Assembly (NCBI RefSeq): GCF_001678845.1
Contig: NZ_MAIQ01000005.1
Coordinates: forward strand, 66,925 to 130,924
Direction of reading: 5' to 3'
DNA from: Christensenella intestinihominis
GTDB lineage: Bacteria > Bacillota > Clostridia > Christensenellales > Christensenellaceae
DNA: 64,000 nt
The notes beneath the pieces were generated by a model. The model did no database searches and was not told where the DNA came from. It saw nothing but the letters and a program-made list of their open reading frames with translations. Both the position numbers and the translations under genes were made by a program. Position 1 is the stretch's first letter. The number at the start of each line of letters is the position of its first letter. Positions 34,768 through 43,417 of this stretch are shown one piece after another.

Positions 34768-35109
34768 ATGGAAGGCGCTTTTAATTTTATGATCATCTTC
34801 GACATCTTCATTGCGGTATACCTGTTATACTACGCAATCAAGGGGTCGGGCAAAGCGTATGAGAACGATTATCCGGAGGAAATGCAGGCGGAGCACAGGA
34901 AACTCCTGCGCACCTTTTGCTGGATTACGGGCGTACCGCTGCTGGTGCTGTCCGTACTGGAATATACGAGTGCGGACAAGGCAATGTCGATCTGGAGCAT
35001 CATCAGCATTGTTTATATCCTCGCATGCGTGGTGGCCTATTTCATTATTTTCCGTGTGAAGTTTAAGGAATACCTGCGCGATCCGCGCAAAAACTTACCG
35101 AAAAGGTAA
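34768..35109 (+). CDS. Small membrane protein of unknown function
   Basis: A 113-residue protein with three predicted membrane helices (about 8-24, 51-68, 74-95) and a basic C-terminus ending in NLPKR. It follows cysS by 17 bp and may be co-transcribed. I do not recognise a family. A GC-rich hairpin (35146-35153 with 35160-35167) follows but lacks a T-run. Confidence 0.7.
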   Translation: MEGAFNFMIIFDIFIAVYLLYYAIKGSGKAYENDYPEEMQAEHRKLLRTFCWITGVPLLVLSVLEYTSADKAMSIWSIISIVYILACVVAYFIIFRVKFKEYLRDPRKNLPKR

Positions 35110-35223
35110 TCGGCGCACAAAGAACTTACAAGGGCGAATAAAAGTCCGGCGGCAAAAGCGCCGCCGGGCTGTTTGCATTGAGCCGGAACGGGTATCATAA
35201 AATTGTGGAAAGCGGGGAAGGGC

Positions 35224-35598
35224 ATGGAATTTTTTGCGCCATATCTGAATATAATCACAACGGTCCTGTACCTTGTTTCGGTCGCCATACTTCTATGGGG
35301 CTTTGTTTTATGCCTCAAAGACTTTTTGGCCCCGCACTTCAGGCGGATGAAAAAGGCGGAGCGGATGAGGAAGCTTGCCGATGTGAAAAACGGCCTCGGC
35401 GGATATATCCTGCTGGCGCTGGAAGTGCTGATCGTGGCGGATATTATCGACTCTATCGCAAAACCGACCTTCGAGGATATCCTGCGGCTTGCCGCAATCG
35501 TGGCAATCCGCACCGTTATCTCCTATTTCCTCAATAAAGAAATCAGGGATTCGGAACAGCAGGAAAAAATACAAGATAAAGAGAAAGAAACGGAGTAA
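35224..35598 (+). CDS. DUF1622 membrane protein
   Basis: A 124-residue protein with three hydrophobic helices. The pattern LGGYILLALEVLIVADIIDSI and the later IVAIRTVISYFLNKEI are characteristic of DUF1622, an uncharacterised membrane family. The C-terminus is a charged EKIQDKEKETE-type tail. The start is uncertain: ATG 35224 begins at the membrane domain, while an in-frame TTG at 35203 adds seven residues. It precedes the Mrp gene by 5 bp and is probably in one operon with it. Confidence 0.75.
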   Translation: MEFFAPYLNIITTVLYLVSVAILLWGFVLCLKDFLAPHFRRMKKAERMRKLADVKNGLGGYILLALEVLIVADIIDSIAKPTFEDILRLAAIVAIRTVISYFLNKEIRDSEQQEKIQDKEKETE

Positions 35599-35603
35599 AT
35601 GAG

Positions 35604-36434
35604 ATGAGTGAAGATTGTACACATGACTGCGGAAGCTGCGCCGAAAACTGCAGCTCGCGGGAGCAAAACCCGGCGGATTTCCTGGAAGCGCCGAACGAGG
35701 CGAGCACCATCAGGAAAGTGATCGGCGTGGTCAGCGGGAAGGGCGGCGTAGGCAAATCCCTCGTGACCTCGATGCTGGCTGTTTTACTGCGCCGCAAAGG
35801 GCTTAACACCGCGATTCTCGATGCGGATATTACAGGCCCGTCCATCCCTAAAATGTTCGGCATAACGGAAAAAGCGCGCGGGACGGAGGATGCGATCTTC
35901 CCGGTGTATACCAAGGATGGAATCCAAATTATGTCTGTAAACCTTCTCCTTCCGGACGAGAGCGACCCGGTGGTGTGGCGCGGGCCGGTGATCGCCGGGA
36001 CCGTGACGCAGTTCTGGAAGGACGTGATCTGGTCCGATGTGGACGTAATGTTTGTGGATATGCCGCCGGGCACGGGCGACGTGCCGCTTACGGTGTTCCA
36101 GTCCATACCTGTGGACGGCATCATTGTGGTGACATCGCCGCAGGAATTGGTGTCGATGATTGTGGGCAAGGCCGTCAAGATGGCTAATATGATGAACGTG
36201 CCCGTTGTGGGGCTTGTGGAAAACATGAGCTACCTGAACTGCCCGGACTGCGGCAGGAAAATCCCGGTTTTCGGCGAGAGCCACGTAGAAGAAACGGCCG
36301 CAAAATTTGGGCTTAAGGTCCTTGGCAAGGTGCCGGTCGATCCGGAAATTGCCCGCGCGGCCGATGACGGCAGGATTGAGGCGCTTCCCGGGGAATGGCT
36401 TAAGGAAGCGGCGGAGCAAGTGGAAAAGCTATGA
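35604..36434 (+). CDS. Mrp/NBP35-type Fe-S carrier ATPase
   Basis: A 276-residue P-loop ATPase of the MinD/Mrp group that carries [4Fe-4S] clusters to apo-proteins. It has an N-terminal Cys cluster (C5, C9, C12, C16, reminiscent of NBP35), the deviant Walker A GKGGVGKS, DADITGPSIPKMFG, DMPPGTGD, and a C-terminal CPDCG pair. GGAG lies 8 bases before the ATG. The many Fe-S proteins in this window make such a carrier unsurprising. It overlaps the next gene by 4 bp. Confidence 0.92.
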   Translation: MSEDCTHDCGSCAENCSSREQNPADFLEAPNEASTIRKVIGVVSGKGGVGKSLVTSMLAVLLRRKGLNTAILDADITGPSIPKMFGITEKARGTEDAIFPVYTKDGIQIMSVNLLLPDESDPVVWRGPVIAGTVTQFWKDVIWSDVDVMFVDMPPGTGDVPLTVFQSIPVDGIIVVTSPQELVSMIVGKAVKMANMMNVPVVGLVENMSYLNCPDCGRKIPVFGESHVEETAAKFGLKVLGKVPVDPEIARAADDGRIEALPGEWLKEAAEQVEKL

Positions 36435-36877
36435 GCGAAAAGGCGCGGCTTGCCGGGCGTTACTTCAGGGAAGGATATAATTGCTGCCAGTCTGTGGTGC
36501 TTGCGTTTGCGCCGGAGGCCGGGCTTGACGGGAAAACGGCTGCGCTGCTCGGGTCTTCCTTCGGCGGGGGAATGGGCCGGCTGCGCGAGGTGTGCGGCGC
36601 GGTGAGCGGTATGTTCCTTGTGCTGGGCCTTGTGGACGGCTATGATTCCCCGGCGGATATCCGCGGGAAGGCAGCGCAATACGCCCGCGTGCAGAAGCTT
36701 GCGGAAAAATTCCGGGGCGAAAACGGTTCCATCGTATGCAGGGAGCTTTTGGGGCTCGCGGAGCATACGAGCGGGCCTGATCCTGAAAAACGCACGGAAG
36801 CCTATTATCAAAAACGCCCCTGCGCGGAGCTTGTGGAATGTGCGGCAGGACTTCTGGAAAAGGAACTGCAAAAATAA
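36431..36877 (+). CDS. C_GCAxxG_C_C family protein
   Basis: A 148-residue protein of a Cys-rich redox-associated family. Conserved pieces: the start GYNCCQSVVLAFA, then a variant CGAVSG of the GCAxxG motif, and a later single Cys in IVCRELLG. The function of the family is not known; members often occur beside redox enzymes. The ATG overlaps the mrp stop, so the two are translationally coupled, which hints at a link to Fe-S or thiol chemistry. Confidence 0.85.
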   Translation: MSEKARLAGRYFREGYNCCQSVVLAFAPEAGLDGKTAALLGSSFGGGMGRLREVCGAVSGMFLVLGLVDGYDSPADIRGKAAQYARVQKLAEKFRGENGSIVCRELLGLAEHTSGPDPEKRTEAYYQKRPCAELVECAAGLLEKELQK

Positions 36878-36895
36878 TATTTGATTTAGTAAAAT

Positions 36896-36933
36896 GCCCC
36901 AAATATTGCGAAGGAAGCGTTTGGGGCTTTTTT
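36896..36933 (+). terminator. Rho-independent terminator
   Basis: GCCCCAAA pairs with TTTGGGGC, followed by six T. It ends the DUF1622-mrp operon. Confidence 0.88.
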
Positions 36934-37060
36934 CTGCCCTTGCGGAGGGGAACGCAAAGTTTTAGCGATTTTATGAATAATCCCCGCGGCGGTTGAAAAA
37001 GCAGATGAAAATCACTATAATAGACACTACGGAATTGTAAGGCTAAACTTTGGATATGAG

Positions 37061-37627
37061 GTGGTTGAAATTAAGATAATCGATATTACCCATGAACTGA
37101 ACAGTGAAACGAAGGTATACGAGGGAGACCCACACGTACGTCTCGAGCAGTTTTACACGGTGGACAATTACGGCTATGCCGTGACAAAGCTGACGATGGG
37201 CTCGCACAGCGGAACCCATATCGACGCGCCCGCACATGTTGTGATCGGCGGGAAAACCACCAAAGAGGTGCCGCTATCCACATTGATCGGCGAGGCAATC
37301 CTTGTGAACAAGAAGGACTTTCGCCTCCCGCGCGGGACAAAGCGCGTCATCCTGAAGGGCACGGAAGAGGCGGAAGGCCGCCTGACGGAAAAGAGCGCGC
37401 GCAGCCTTGCGGATGCGGGCATCCGCCTGATCGGCACGGACGCGCAGTCAATCGGGAACGATGCGGTTCATAAAATTTTGCTTTCGGAAGGGATTGTGGT
37501 GCTGGAGTCCTTAAAGCTGGACAAGGCGGAACCGGGAAGCTATATTTTGTGCGCGCTGCCTTTAAAAATTGATACGGACGGCTCGCCGATTCGTGCATGT
37601 CTTATTCAGGAGTGGGACGAGGAATGA
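37061..37627 (+). CDS. Cyclase/kynurenine-formamidase-like metal hydrolase
   Basis: A 188-residue protein of the PF04199 cyclase family, metal-dependent amide hydrolases. The metal motif GSHSGTHIDAPAHVV near residue 46 is intact. GTDAQSIGN and a closing LPLKIDTDGSPIRA are also typical. Start is unclear: GTG 37061 sits inside what looks like the GAGGTGG ribosome site, and the next good codons are rare starts such as ATT 37070. The substrate cannot be assigned; kynurenine formamidase is only one option. It overlaps the following gene by 4 bp. Confidence 0.85.
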   Translation: MVEIKIIDITHELNSETKVYEGDPHVRLEQFYTVDNYGYAVTKLTMGSHSGTHIDAPAHVVIGGKTTKEVPLSTLIGEAILVNKKDFRLPRGTKRVILKGTEEAEGRLTEKSARSLADAGIRLIGTDAQSIGNDAVHKILLSEGIVVLESLKLDKAEPGSYILCALPLKIDTDGSPIRACLIQEWDEE

Positions 37628-38337
37628 GTGAAACAGGCCTGCGGGAGCATGGCTCCGGCTGGATACGGCTTATGGCCGCCGTTGGAACGGTGCTGGTTGT
37701 TCTTTCGGCTGCGGTAGCCTGCATCAGCGGGGCGGCGTTTGACAAGAGCTTTTACCGTGAAGAATACCGGAAGATGGATACGGCGGCGTATGTGGGCGTT
37801 ACTGATCCCGTTTTGGAACAGGCGACCGATACGCTGCTTGATTATTTACAGGGGGCCGCGCCTTCCCTTGACCTCGCCATGGAAAACGGGGAGGAATATT
37901 ACAGCCAGCGTGAAAAGGACCACATGGTCGACGTAAAGGCGCTGTACCAAAACGCCGTCCTGTTTATGACGGTTGGGTTTTGCGTGGGCGGGGCGCTGAT
38001 TGCCGGATGCTTTGTATGGAAGAAAAAACATGCACTTGCCCCTGTGCTGCGCAGCTATTTCTGGGCGACCCTGGGCGTGCTTGCTTTTTTTGCCTGCATC
38101 GGCGTCTGGGCGGCGGCAGATTTCAACAATTTCTGGGTCAGCTTTCATCATGTGTTTTTCACCAATGATTTGTGGCTGCTCGACCCGGCGGTGTCGCGTA
38201 TGATACGTATGTTTGCGGAAACGTTCTTTGCCGGGATGGTGGCGAGGATACTGGCGTGGTTCCTTGCAATCGCGGTGGGAACCGCGGCGGCGGCCGGAAT
38301 TGTTTACCAAAGGATGAAAAAGCATGGAAGACCTTAA
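37624..38337 (+). CDS. TIGR01906/DUF1461 integral membrane protein
   Basis: A 237-residue protein with four predicted membrane helices and a large extracytoplasmic loop between the first and second. The motif FWVSFHHVFFTNDLWLLDP before the last helices is the hallmark of this uncharacterised family. The ATG overlaps the cyclase stop. Its end overlaps the tsaD start by 14 bp, so all three genes are likely one transcript. Function unknown. Confidence 0.85.
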   Translation: MSETGLREHGSGWIRLMAAVGTVLVVLSAAVACISGAAFDKSFYREEYRKMDTAAYVGVTDPVLEQATDTLLDYLQGAAPSLDLAMENGEEYYSQREKDHMVDVKALYQNAVLFMTVGFCVGGALIAGCFVWKKKHALAPVLRSYFWATLGVLAFFACIGVWAAADFNNFWVSFHHVFFTNDLWLLDPAVSRMIRMFAETFFAGMVARILAWFLAIAVGTAAAAGIVYQRMKKHGRP

Positions 38338-39331
38338 TATACTCGCAATTGAAACCTCGTGCGACGAGACGGCGGCGGCGGTTGTGCAAAATGGCCGCAG
38401 GGTCGTTTCGCAGGCGCTTTATACGCAGATTGAAATCCATAGGGAATATGGAGGTGTGGTGCCCGAGATTGCCTCGCGCAACCATGTGAAGAAGCTTCCG
38501 CATGTCGTGGAGGCCGCAGTACGCGACGCGGGCGGCTTTGAACGGATTGATGCGATTGCCGTAACGAACGGGCCGGGGCTTGTGGGGGCGCTCCTCACGG
38601 GCGTCTCCTATGCCAAGGGGCTTGCGTATACGCTTGGCAGGCCGCTTGTGCCTGTGCACCATATTGCCGGGCACATTTGCGCGAATTATGTTTCCCATCC
38701 GGAGCTCGAGCCGCCCTTCCTGTGCCTTGTGGCGTCGGGCGGGCATACCCAGATTGTATGGGCAAAGGACTATACGGAATATGAAACGCTGGGGCGTACG
38801 CGGGACGACGCGGCGGGCGAGGCGATCGATAAGGTGGCGCGGGTCCTGGGGCTGCCGTACCCCGGTGGGCCGAATTTGCAGGAGCTTGCAAAGCGCGGGG
38901 ACGAAATGAAATATAAATTCCCGCACAGCTTCCGCGGCGAGGATCATCTGGATTTTTCGTTCAGCGGGCTTAAAACGGCGGTCATCAACCTGCTGCATAA
39001 ATTTGACCAGCAGGGGCAGGAATATAAAAAAGAGGACGTTGCCGCGTCGTTTTTGAAAAACGTTGCGGACACGCTCGTGAAAAATACGTTTGAAGCGGCG
39101 CGCAGGACGGATGCCGGGGTGATTGCGGTAGCGGGCGGGGTTTCCGCGAACGAACAAATCCGCGCGGCGTTTGAGAAAAAAGCGGAGGAAGCGGGCGCAG
39201 CCCTTTATTTTCCGGAACTCCGCTATTGTACGGATAACGCGGTGATGATTGCGTCGTGCGCATATTACGAATTCCTGAAGGGAAAACGCGCAGGGCTGGA
39301 CCTCAACGCGCAGCCGGTGATGGAGCTTTAA
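38324..39331 (+). CDS. tsaD: tRNA t6A synthesis protein TsaD
   Basis: A 335-residue ASKHA-fold enzyme that transfers threonylcarbamoyl to A37 of ANN-decoding tRNAs, working with TsaB, TsaC and TsaE. Signatures: LAIETSCDETAAAV, the metal site HHIAGHI, ASGGHTQ, and GGVSANEQIR. Full length. ATG 38324 lies inside the previous gene and is followed at once by the conserved start. The usual neighbours tsaE and tsaB are not in this window. Confidence 0.97.
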   Translation: MEDLNILAIETSCDETAAAVVQNGRRVVSQALYTQIEIHREYGGVVPEIASRNHVKKLPHVVEAAVRDAGGFERIDAIAVTNGPGLVGALLTGVSYAKGLAYTLGRPLVPVHHIAGHICANYVSHPELEPPFLCLVASGGHTQIVWAKDYTEYETLGRTRDDAAGEAIDKVARVLGLPYPGGPNLQELAKRGDEMKYKFPHSFRGEDHLDFSFSGLKTAVINLLHKFDQQGQEYKKEDVAASFLKNVADTLVKNTFEAARRTDAGVIAVAGGVSANEQIRAAFEKKAEEAGAALYFPELRYCTDNAVMIASCAYYEFLKGKRAGLDLNAQPVMEL

Positions 39332-39341
39332 GGAGAAATAA

Positions 39342-40043
39342 ATGAGGCTGAAAAAATGGTTGTTTGTCCTGCTTGCGGGACTTATGCTGTTTGCGTTATG
39401 TGCCTGCGGGGAAGAAAAAGAGGGACAGAATCCGTACGCTTCCGCCAGCCTCGAGGGAATGAAAATCATTGTCGATCCGGGGCACGGCGATACGGATGTG
39501 GGAACCATCGGGGTTTCAACGGGGCGGTATGAGAAGGAAGTGAACCTTGAAATCGGCCTGAAATTGCGGGAAGCGCTTGAAAAAGAGGGCGTCACGGTAA
39601 TCATGACGCGCGAATCGGACGAACCGGTTGCCGCGGCGGAAGAAACGGACATCGCGAAACGCAAGGAAGCGGATATGCAAAAGCGGGAGCAGATTATCCG
39701 GGATGCGAACGCAGATATGTACATAGGAGTTCACCAGAACAGCTTTGAAAGCGCGGACGCGTACGGCCCGCAAATATTCTATTATACGGATTCCGCAGAA
39801 GGCAAAAAGCTCGCGGAAAGCATTCAAACGGTGATGAACGAGGAGCTTGAAATCGAGACGCCGCGCAAGGTGAATTTCGGGCGGTACCGGCTACTTGCGC
39901 CGGGCGGCCAGCCCAGCGTGACGGTGGAATGCGGTTTCTTCACGAATCCCGCGGAGGAGGAAAAGCTCCAGCAGGGGGAATATCAGGATAAAGTGGTCGC
40001 CGCCATTGTGGACGGGATTAAATATTATAAAAGCAATAAGTAA
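39342..40043 (+). CDS. N-acetylmuramoyl-L-alanine amidase lipoprotein (CwlD-like)
   Basis: A 233-residue Amidase_3 enzyme that cuts peptide stems from peptidoglycan. The signal peptide ends in a lipobox ALCAC with the Cys at residue 21 or 23. Zn ligands are His in DPGHGD, Glu in YEKEVN and His in GVHQNS; the catalytic Glu is in VECGFFTNP. This resembles CwlD, which makes muramic lactam in spore cortex, though it could equally serve vegetative wall turnover. It follows tsaD by 10 bp. Confidence 0.9.
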   Translation: MRLKKWLFVLLAGLMLFALCACGEEKEGQNPYASASLEGMKIIVDPGHGDTDVGTIGVSTGRYEKEVNLEIGLKLREALEKEGVTVIMTRESDEPVAAAEETDIAKRKEADMQKREQIIRDANADMYIGVHQNSFESADAYGPQIFYYTDSAEGKKLAESIQTVMNEELEIETPRKVNFGRYRLLAPGGQPSVTVECGFFTNPAEEEKLQQGEYQDKVVAAIVDGIKYYKSNK

Positions 40044-40137
40044 CGGGCAATAGATAATAGGAACCGGCTTCGCCGATGAATATGACCGGTATGCGGAGCG
40101 TGCACATTCTCTATTACGTATTACCGGTCAGCTATTA
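40041..40137. repeat. Imperfect ~95-bp palindromic element
   Basis: CGGGCAATAGATAATAG near the left end is mirrored by CTATTACGTATTACCGG near the right end, at roughly 80% match, around a short GGAACCGGCTTCGCCG hairpin. It fills the whole spacer between the amidase and mrnC genes and resembles small non-autonomous palindromic repeats. No second copy was seen in the window. Confidence 0.5.
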
Positions 40138-40155
40138 CTTGGAAAGACTTGCGGG

Positions 40156-40566
40156 ATGTTAAACGGACTCACTGAAAACTTAGTGCTCACGGAGGAAAAG
40201 GCGTCGCAGATGCCGCCGCTTACGCTCGCCTATATCGGCGACAGCGTATTTGACCTCTATGTGCGCACAAAATATGTGCTTGGGTGTTCTAAAAATGCGG
40301 GCGCGCTGCATTCCATGAGCATCCGGCTTGTGAACGCGCGTGCGCAGGCGGCGTTTGCGCACCGGTGGATGGAGCGGTTTACGGAAGCGGAAGCGGATAT
40401 TTTCCGGCGGGGAAGGAACGCGAAGAGCCCTTCGCCGCCCAAAAATATGAGCATTGCGGATTATAAATATGCGACCGCCCTCGAGGCGGTAATCGGATAC
40501 CTGTTCCTGACGGGGCAGGACGGGCGCATCGATGAAATACTCGGGACGCTCGATTTTGAAGTATGA
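40156..40566 (+). CDS. mrnC: Mini-ribonuclease 3
   Basis: A 136-residue RNase III catalytic domain without the double-strand RNA-binding domain; it matures 23S rRNA in Firmicutes. Signatures: LTLAYIGDSVFDLYVR (the acidic catalytic helix), RGRNAKSPSPPKNMS and YKYATALEAVIGYLF. The order mrnC-thyX-rlmB-sigH is a recognised clostridial/bacillar neighbourhood. Its end lies 19 bp before thyX. Confidence 0.96.
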   Translation: MLNGLTENLVLTEEKASQMPPLTLAYIGDSVFDLYVRTKYVLGCSKNAGALHSMSIRLVNARAQAAFAHRWMERFTEAEADIFRRGRNAKSPSPPKNMSIADYKYATALEAVIGYLFLTGQDGRIDEILGTLDFEV

Positions 40567-40585
40567 TTTGCGGGAGGAAAAGAAG

Positions 40586-41329
40586 ATGCCAAAGACAAAG
40601 CTGAAAACAGTGCTGCTGGCAGCCACGCCCGACCCGGAGCTGATTGTTTCCATGGGGGCGAAGCTATGCTATTCCAAGGCGGATATTGCCGACCTTGAAA
40701 AAACGGCCAAAAGCCCGGAGTTTATTGACAGGCTGACGCAAATGGGGCATCTTTCGCCCATCGAGCACGCGTCTTTTTCCTTTGGCATTGAAGGCGTATC
40801 GCGCGCGCTGCTTGCGCAGATCACGCGGCACCGCCTGGCGAGTTTTTCCGTACAGTCGCAGCGGTATGTGAACCAGAGCGCTAAAAAAGGCGAATTTTCC
40901 TATGTGATTCCGCCCAGCATCGAAGCGCTGGGGCAGGAGGCGGTTCAAAAATTCGAGGAGCAGATGCGGACCATGCAGGGCTGGTACGAGCAGTGGGTGG
41001 AAGCGCTGGGAAACGCCGGGGAAAAATCGAACGAGGACGCGCGTTTTGTCCTCCCGAACGCATGCGAGACAAAAATGATCGTTACCATGAACGCGCGCGA
41101 ACTCCTGCACTTTTTTGCACTGCGCTGCTGCAACCGGGCTCAGTGGGAAATTCGTGAGCTTGCGTGGCAGATGCTTGCGCTGGTGATGGAAAAAGCGCCG
41201 GCCCTTTTCAAAAATGCCGGGCCGTCCTGCGTATGCGGGGCGTGCAGCGAAGGAAAAATGTGCTGCGGCAGGGCGGACGAAGTGCGCGCCCGGCACCGGG
41301 CGCTGAAGGAGGGCTGCGGACATGAATGA
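40586..41329 (+). CDS. thyX: FAD-dependent thymidylate synthase ThyX
   Basis: A 247-residue flavoenzyme that methylates dUMP to dTMP using methylenetetrahydrofolate and NADPH. The ThyX signature RHRLASFSVQSQRY and the later FALRCCNRAQWEIR are present. ATG 40586 has GGGAGGAAAAG before it; upstream in-frame sequence is part of mrnC. The last residues include a Cys-rich CVCGACSEGKMCCG stretch that many family members lack and that could bind metal. Confidence 0.96.
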   Translation: MPKTKLKTVLLAATPDPELIVSMGAKLCYSKADIADLEKTAKSPEFIDRLTQMGHLSPIEHASFSFGIEGVSRALLAQITRHRLASFSVQSQRYVNQSAKKGEFSYVIPPSIEALGQEAVQKFEEQMRTMQGWYEQWVEALGNAGEKSNEDARFVLPNACETKMIVTMNARELLHFFALRCCNRAQWEIRELAWQMLALVMEKAPALFKNAGPSCVCGACSEGKMCCGRADEVRARHRALKEGCGHE

Positions 41330-42083
41330 ACGGGAATATGTGATCGGGCGCAACAGCGTACGCGAAACGATTAAGAGCGGGGAGCAGATCGACCGTATTT
41401 TCGTCCAGCAGGGGCTTACAGACGGGAGCATCCGCGAGCTTTTGATGCTGGCGCGGCAGAACAGCCTCGTTGTGACGGAGGTGCCGCGCGCCAAGCTGGA
41501 CGGCATGTGCGCGGGAATGGGGCCGGACGGACGCCCGGGGAACCACCAGGGAATTGCGGCGCAAATCCCGGCATTCCGCTACAGCGAGCTGGAGGACATT
41601 TTCGAGCTTGCCCAGGTACGCGGGGAAGAGCCCTTTATTGTAATCCTGGAGAATGTGCAGGACCCCCATAATTTGGGCGCGGTAATCCGCAGCGCGGAAG
41701 CGCTCGGGGCGCACGGGGTTATCATCGGGAAACGCCGGTCCGCGTCGCTGACCGCATCGGCGTTCAAGGTGTCGTGCGGGGCCGCGCAATACCTCCCGGT
41801 CGTCAAGGTGACAAATATCAACCAGACGATTGAGGAACTGAAGAAACGGAACGTGTGGACCACGGCAGCCGATATGGACGGCCAGCCCCTTTCCACCACA
41901 GACCTCACAGGCGCGATGGCGCTCGTGATCGGCGGGGAAGGCGAAGGCGTGGCAAAACATACCAGGGAACTGTGCGACCTTGTCGTGAAAATCGAAATGG
42001 GGGGCAAGACCAGCTCGCTCAACGCCTCGTGCGCGGCAAGCATCCTGATTTATGAGAAGCGGCGGCAGGAATTGGTCCGGTAG
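41322..42083 (+). CDS. rlmB: 23S rRNA 2'-O-methyltransferase, SpoU/TrmH family (RlmB)
   Basis: A 253-residue SPOUT methyltransferase. The N-terminal L30e-like domain (IGRNSVRETIKSG) is followed by the knotted SAM-binding domain with NVQDPHNLGAVIRSAEALG, IGGEGEGV and SSLNASCAASILIYE. It likely methylates G2251 of 23S rRNA, the RlmB activity. Its ATG overlaps the thyX stop by 8 bp. Confidence 0.92.
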   Translation: MNEREYVIGRNSVRETIKSGEQIDRIFVQQGLTDGSIRELLMLARQNSLVVTEVPRAKLDGMCAGMGPDGRPGNHQGIAAQIPAFRYSELEDIFELAQVRGEEPFIVILENVQDPHNLGAVIRSAEALGAHGVIIGKRRSASLTASAFKVSCGAAQYLPVVKVTNINQTIEELKKRNVWTTAADMDGQPLSTTDLTGAMALVIGGEGEGVAKHTRELCDLVVKIEMGGKTSSLNASCAASILIYEKRRQELVR

Positions 42084-42096
42084 GAAAGGAAAGCAA

Positions 42097-42804
42097 TTGA
42101 CGGAAGAGGAGCGGCAGAAGCTGCCGGAAAAACTGGATTTGGAAGAAGAGCGGGAAATCATCGTGCATGCGGGTTTTGAAAAATATGCGCTTATGACGGA
42201 CGAGCAAATCGTCATTATGGCAAATGAAGAAGAAGGAAGCCCGGCGCTCGAATACATCCTGCACAAATATAAAAATTTTGTGCGCGCAAAAGCACGGTCT
42301 TATTTCCTGATTGGCGCGGACCGGGAGGATATTGTGCAGGAAGGTATGATTGGCCTTTATAAAGCGGTGCGCGATTATGACGCGGAAAAAAAAGCTTCCT
42401 TCCGGGCCTTTGCGGAGCTGTGCGTTACGCGGCAGATTATCACGGCGATCAAAACGGCGACGCGGCAAAAGCACCAGCCGCTTAATTCATACGTATCCCT
42501 TAACAAACCGGTATACGACGAAGAATCGGAGCGTACGCTGGTGGATATTATTGCGGCGTCAAAGGTCTCCAATCCGGAAGAAATCGTGATTGACCAGGAA
42601 GACTATGCGAGCATGGAGGAAGAGATTTCGAGAATGCTCTCCAGCCTTGAAAACCAGGTGCTCACGTATTACCTGCACGGCCTTTCCTACCAGCAAATCG
42701 CGAAAATTATGGGGCGGCATGAAAAGTCGATCGATAACGCCCTGCAAAGGGCCAAGGGGAAAATTGACAAGTTTCTCGAAGCCAAGAACGGGGCGCGTGG
42801 ATAG
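42097..42804 (+). CDS. sigH: RNA polymerase sigma factor SigH
   Basis: A 235-residue sigma-70 family member of the SigH (sigma-30) group, used for early sporulation and competence-type genes. Region 2 is seen in ALEYILHKYKNFVRAKARSY and DREDIVQEGMIGLYKAVRDYD; region 4 in LSYQQIAKIMGRHEKSIDNALQRAKGKI. The start TTG 42097 has GGAAAGGAAAG upstream. Genomic place after rlmB matches Bacillus and Clostridia. Some non-sporing Clostridia also keep this gene, so sporulation is not proved. Confidence 0.93.
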   Translation: MTEEERQKLPEKLDLEEEREIIVHAGFEKYALMTDEQIVIMANEEEGSPALEYILHKYKNFVRAKARSYFLIGADREDIVQEGMIGLYKAVRDYDAEKKASFRAFAELCVTRQIITAIKTATRQKHQPLNSYVSLNKPVYDEESERTLVDIIAASKVSNPEEIVIDQEDYASMEEEISRMLSSLENQVLTYYLHGLSYQQIAKIMGRHEKSIDNALQRAKGKIDKFLEAKNGARG

Positions 42805-42848
42805 CAGCGGCGGGGCAGGCCGAAAAGCCCGAAAATAAGGCCTTTGCC

Positions 42849-42876
42849 TTGACAAAACGCGTATTTTCTATATAAT
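42849..42876 (+). promoter_or_regulatory. Strong sigma-A type promoter for greA
   Basis: TTGACA (42849-42854), 16 bp, TATAAT (42871-42876): full consensus in both boxes, 54 bp before the greA start codon. It probably also drives lysS. Confidence 0.88.
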
Positions 42877-42930
42877 AAATGACATGTAAATTGGAAGAGT
42901 GCGCACATGCGCACAGCGAGGAGTAAACGA

Positions 42931-43407
42931 ATGGCGAACGAGGATGTAGTATTAACACATCAGGGTGTTAAGGAACTGGAACAGAAACTTGAATATTTGA
43001 AGACCGTAAGGCGGCTTGAGATTGCAGAGGAAATTAAGACGGCAAGGGCATTCGGAGACCTTTCGGAGAATGCGGAGTATGACGAGGCGAAAAACGAACA
43101 GGCCAAGATCGAAGGCGAAATCGTAATGCTCGAAAGCATGCTCAGGAACGCAACGGTCGTAGACCAGGAAGACGTGGACGTACAGCGCGTGAACGTGGGC
43201 ACGACGGTAAAGGTACTGGATAAGGAATATGACGAGGAGATCGAGTACAAGATCGTCGGTTCTGCGGAAGCGGACCTCAGCACAAACAAAATCTCGAATG
43301 AATCGCCTGTCGGCCGGGCCCTGCTCGGCAAAAAAGTCGGCAACCTTGTCAAGGTGGAAACGCCCGGGGGGATTGTGAAACTGAAAATCCTGGACATCCA
43401 CAGGTAA
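42931..43407 (+). CDS. greA: Transcription elongation factor GreA
   Basis: A 158-residue factor that rescues backtracked RNA polymerase by transcript cleavage. The N-terminal coiled coil contains the tip acids in [16 protein letters not shown], and the C-terminal FKBP-like domain has [16 protein letters not shown] 42931 has GAGGAG 8 bases upstream. It is followed by lysS after 10 bp, an order common in Firmicutes. Confidence 0.97.
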   Translation: MANEDVVLTHQGVKELEQKLEYLKTVRRLEIAEEIKTARAFGDLSENAEYDEAKNEQAKIEGEIVMLESMLRNATVVDQEDVDVQRVNVGTTVKVLDKEYDEEIEYKIVGSAEADLSTNKISNESPVGRALLGKKVGNLVKVETPGGIVKLKILDIHR

Positions 43408-43417
43408 GGAGGCGGGC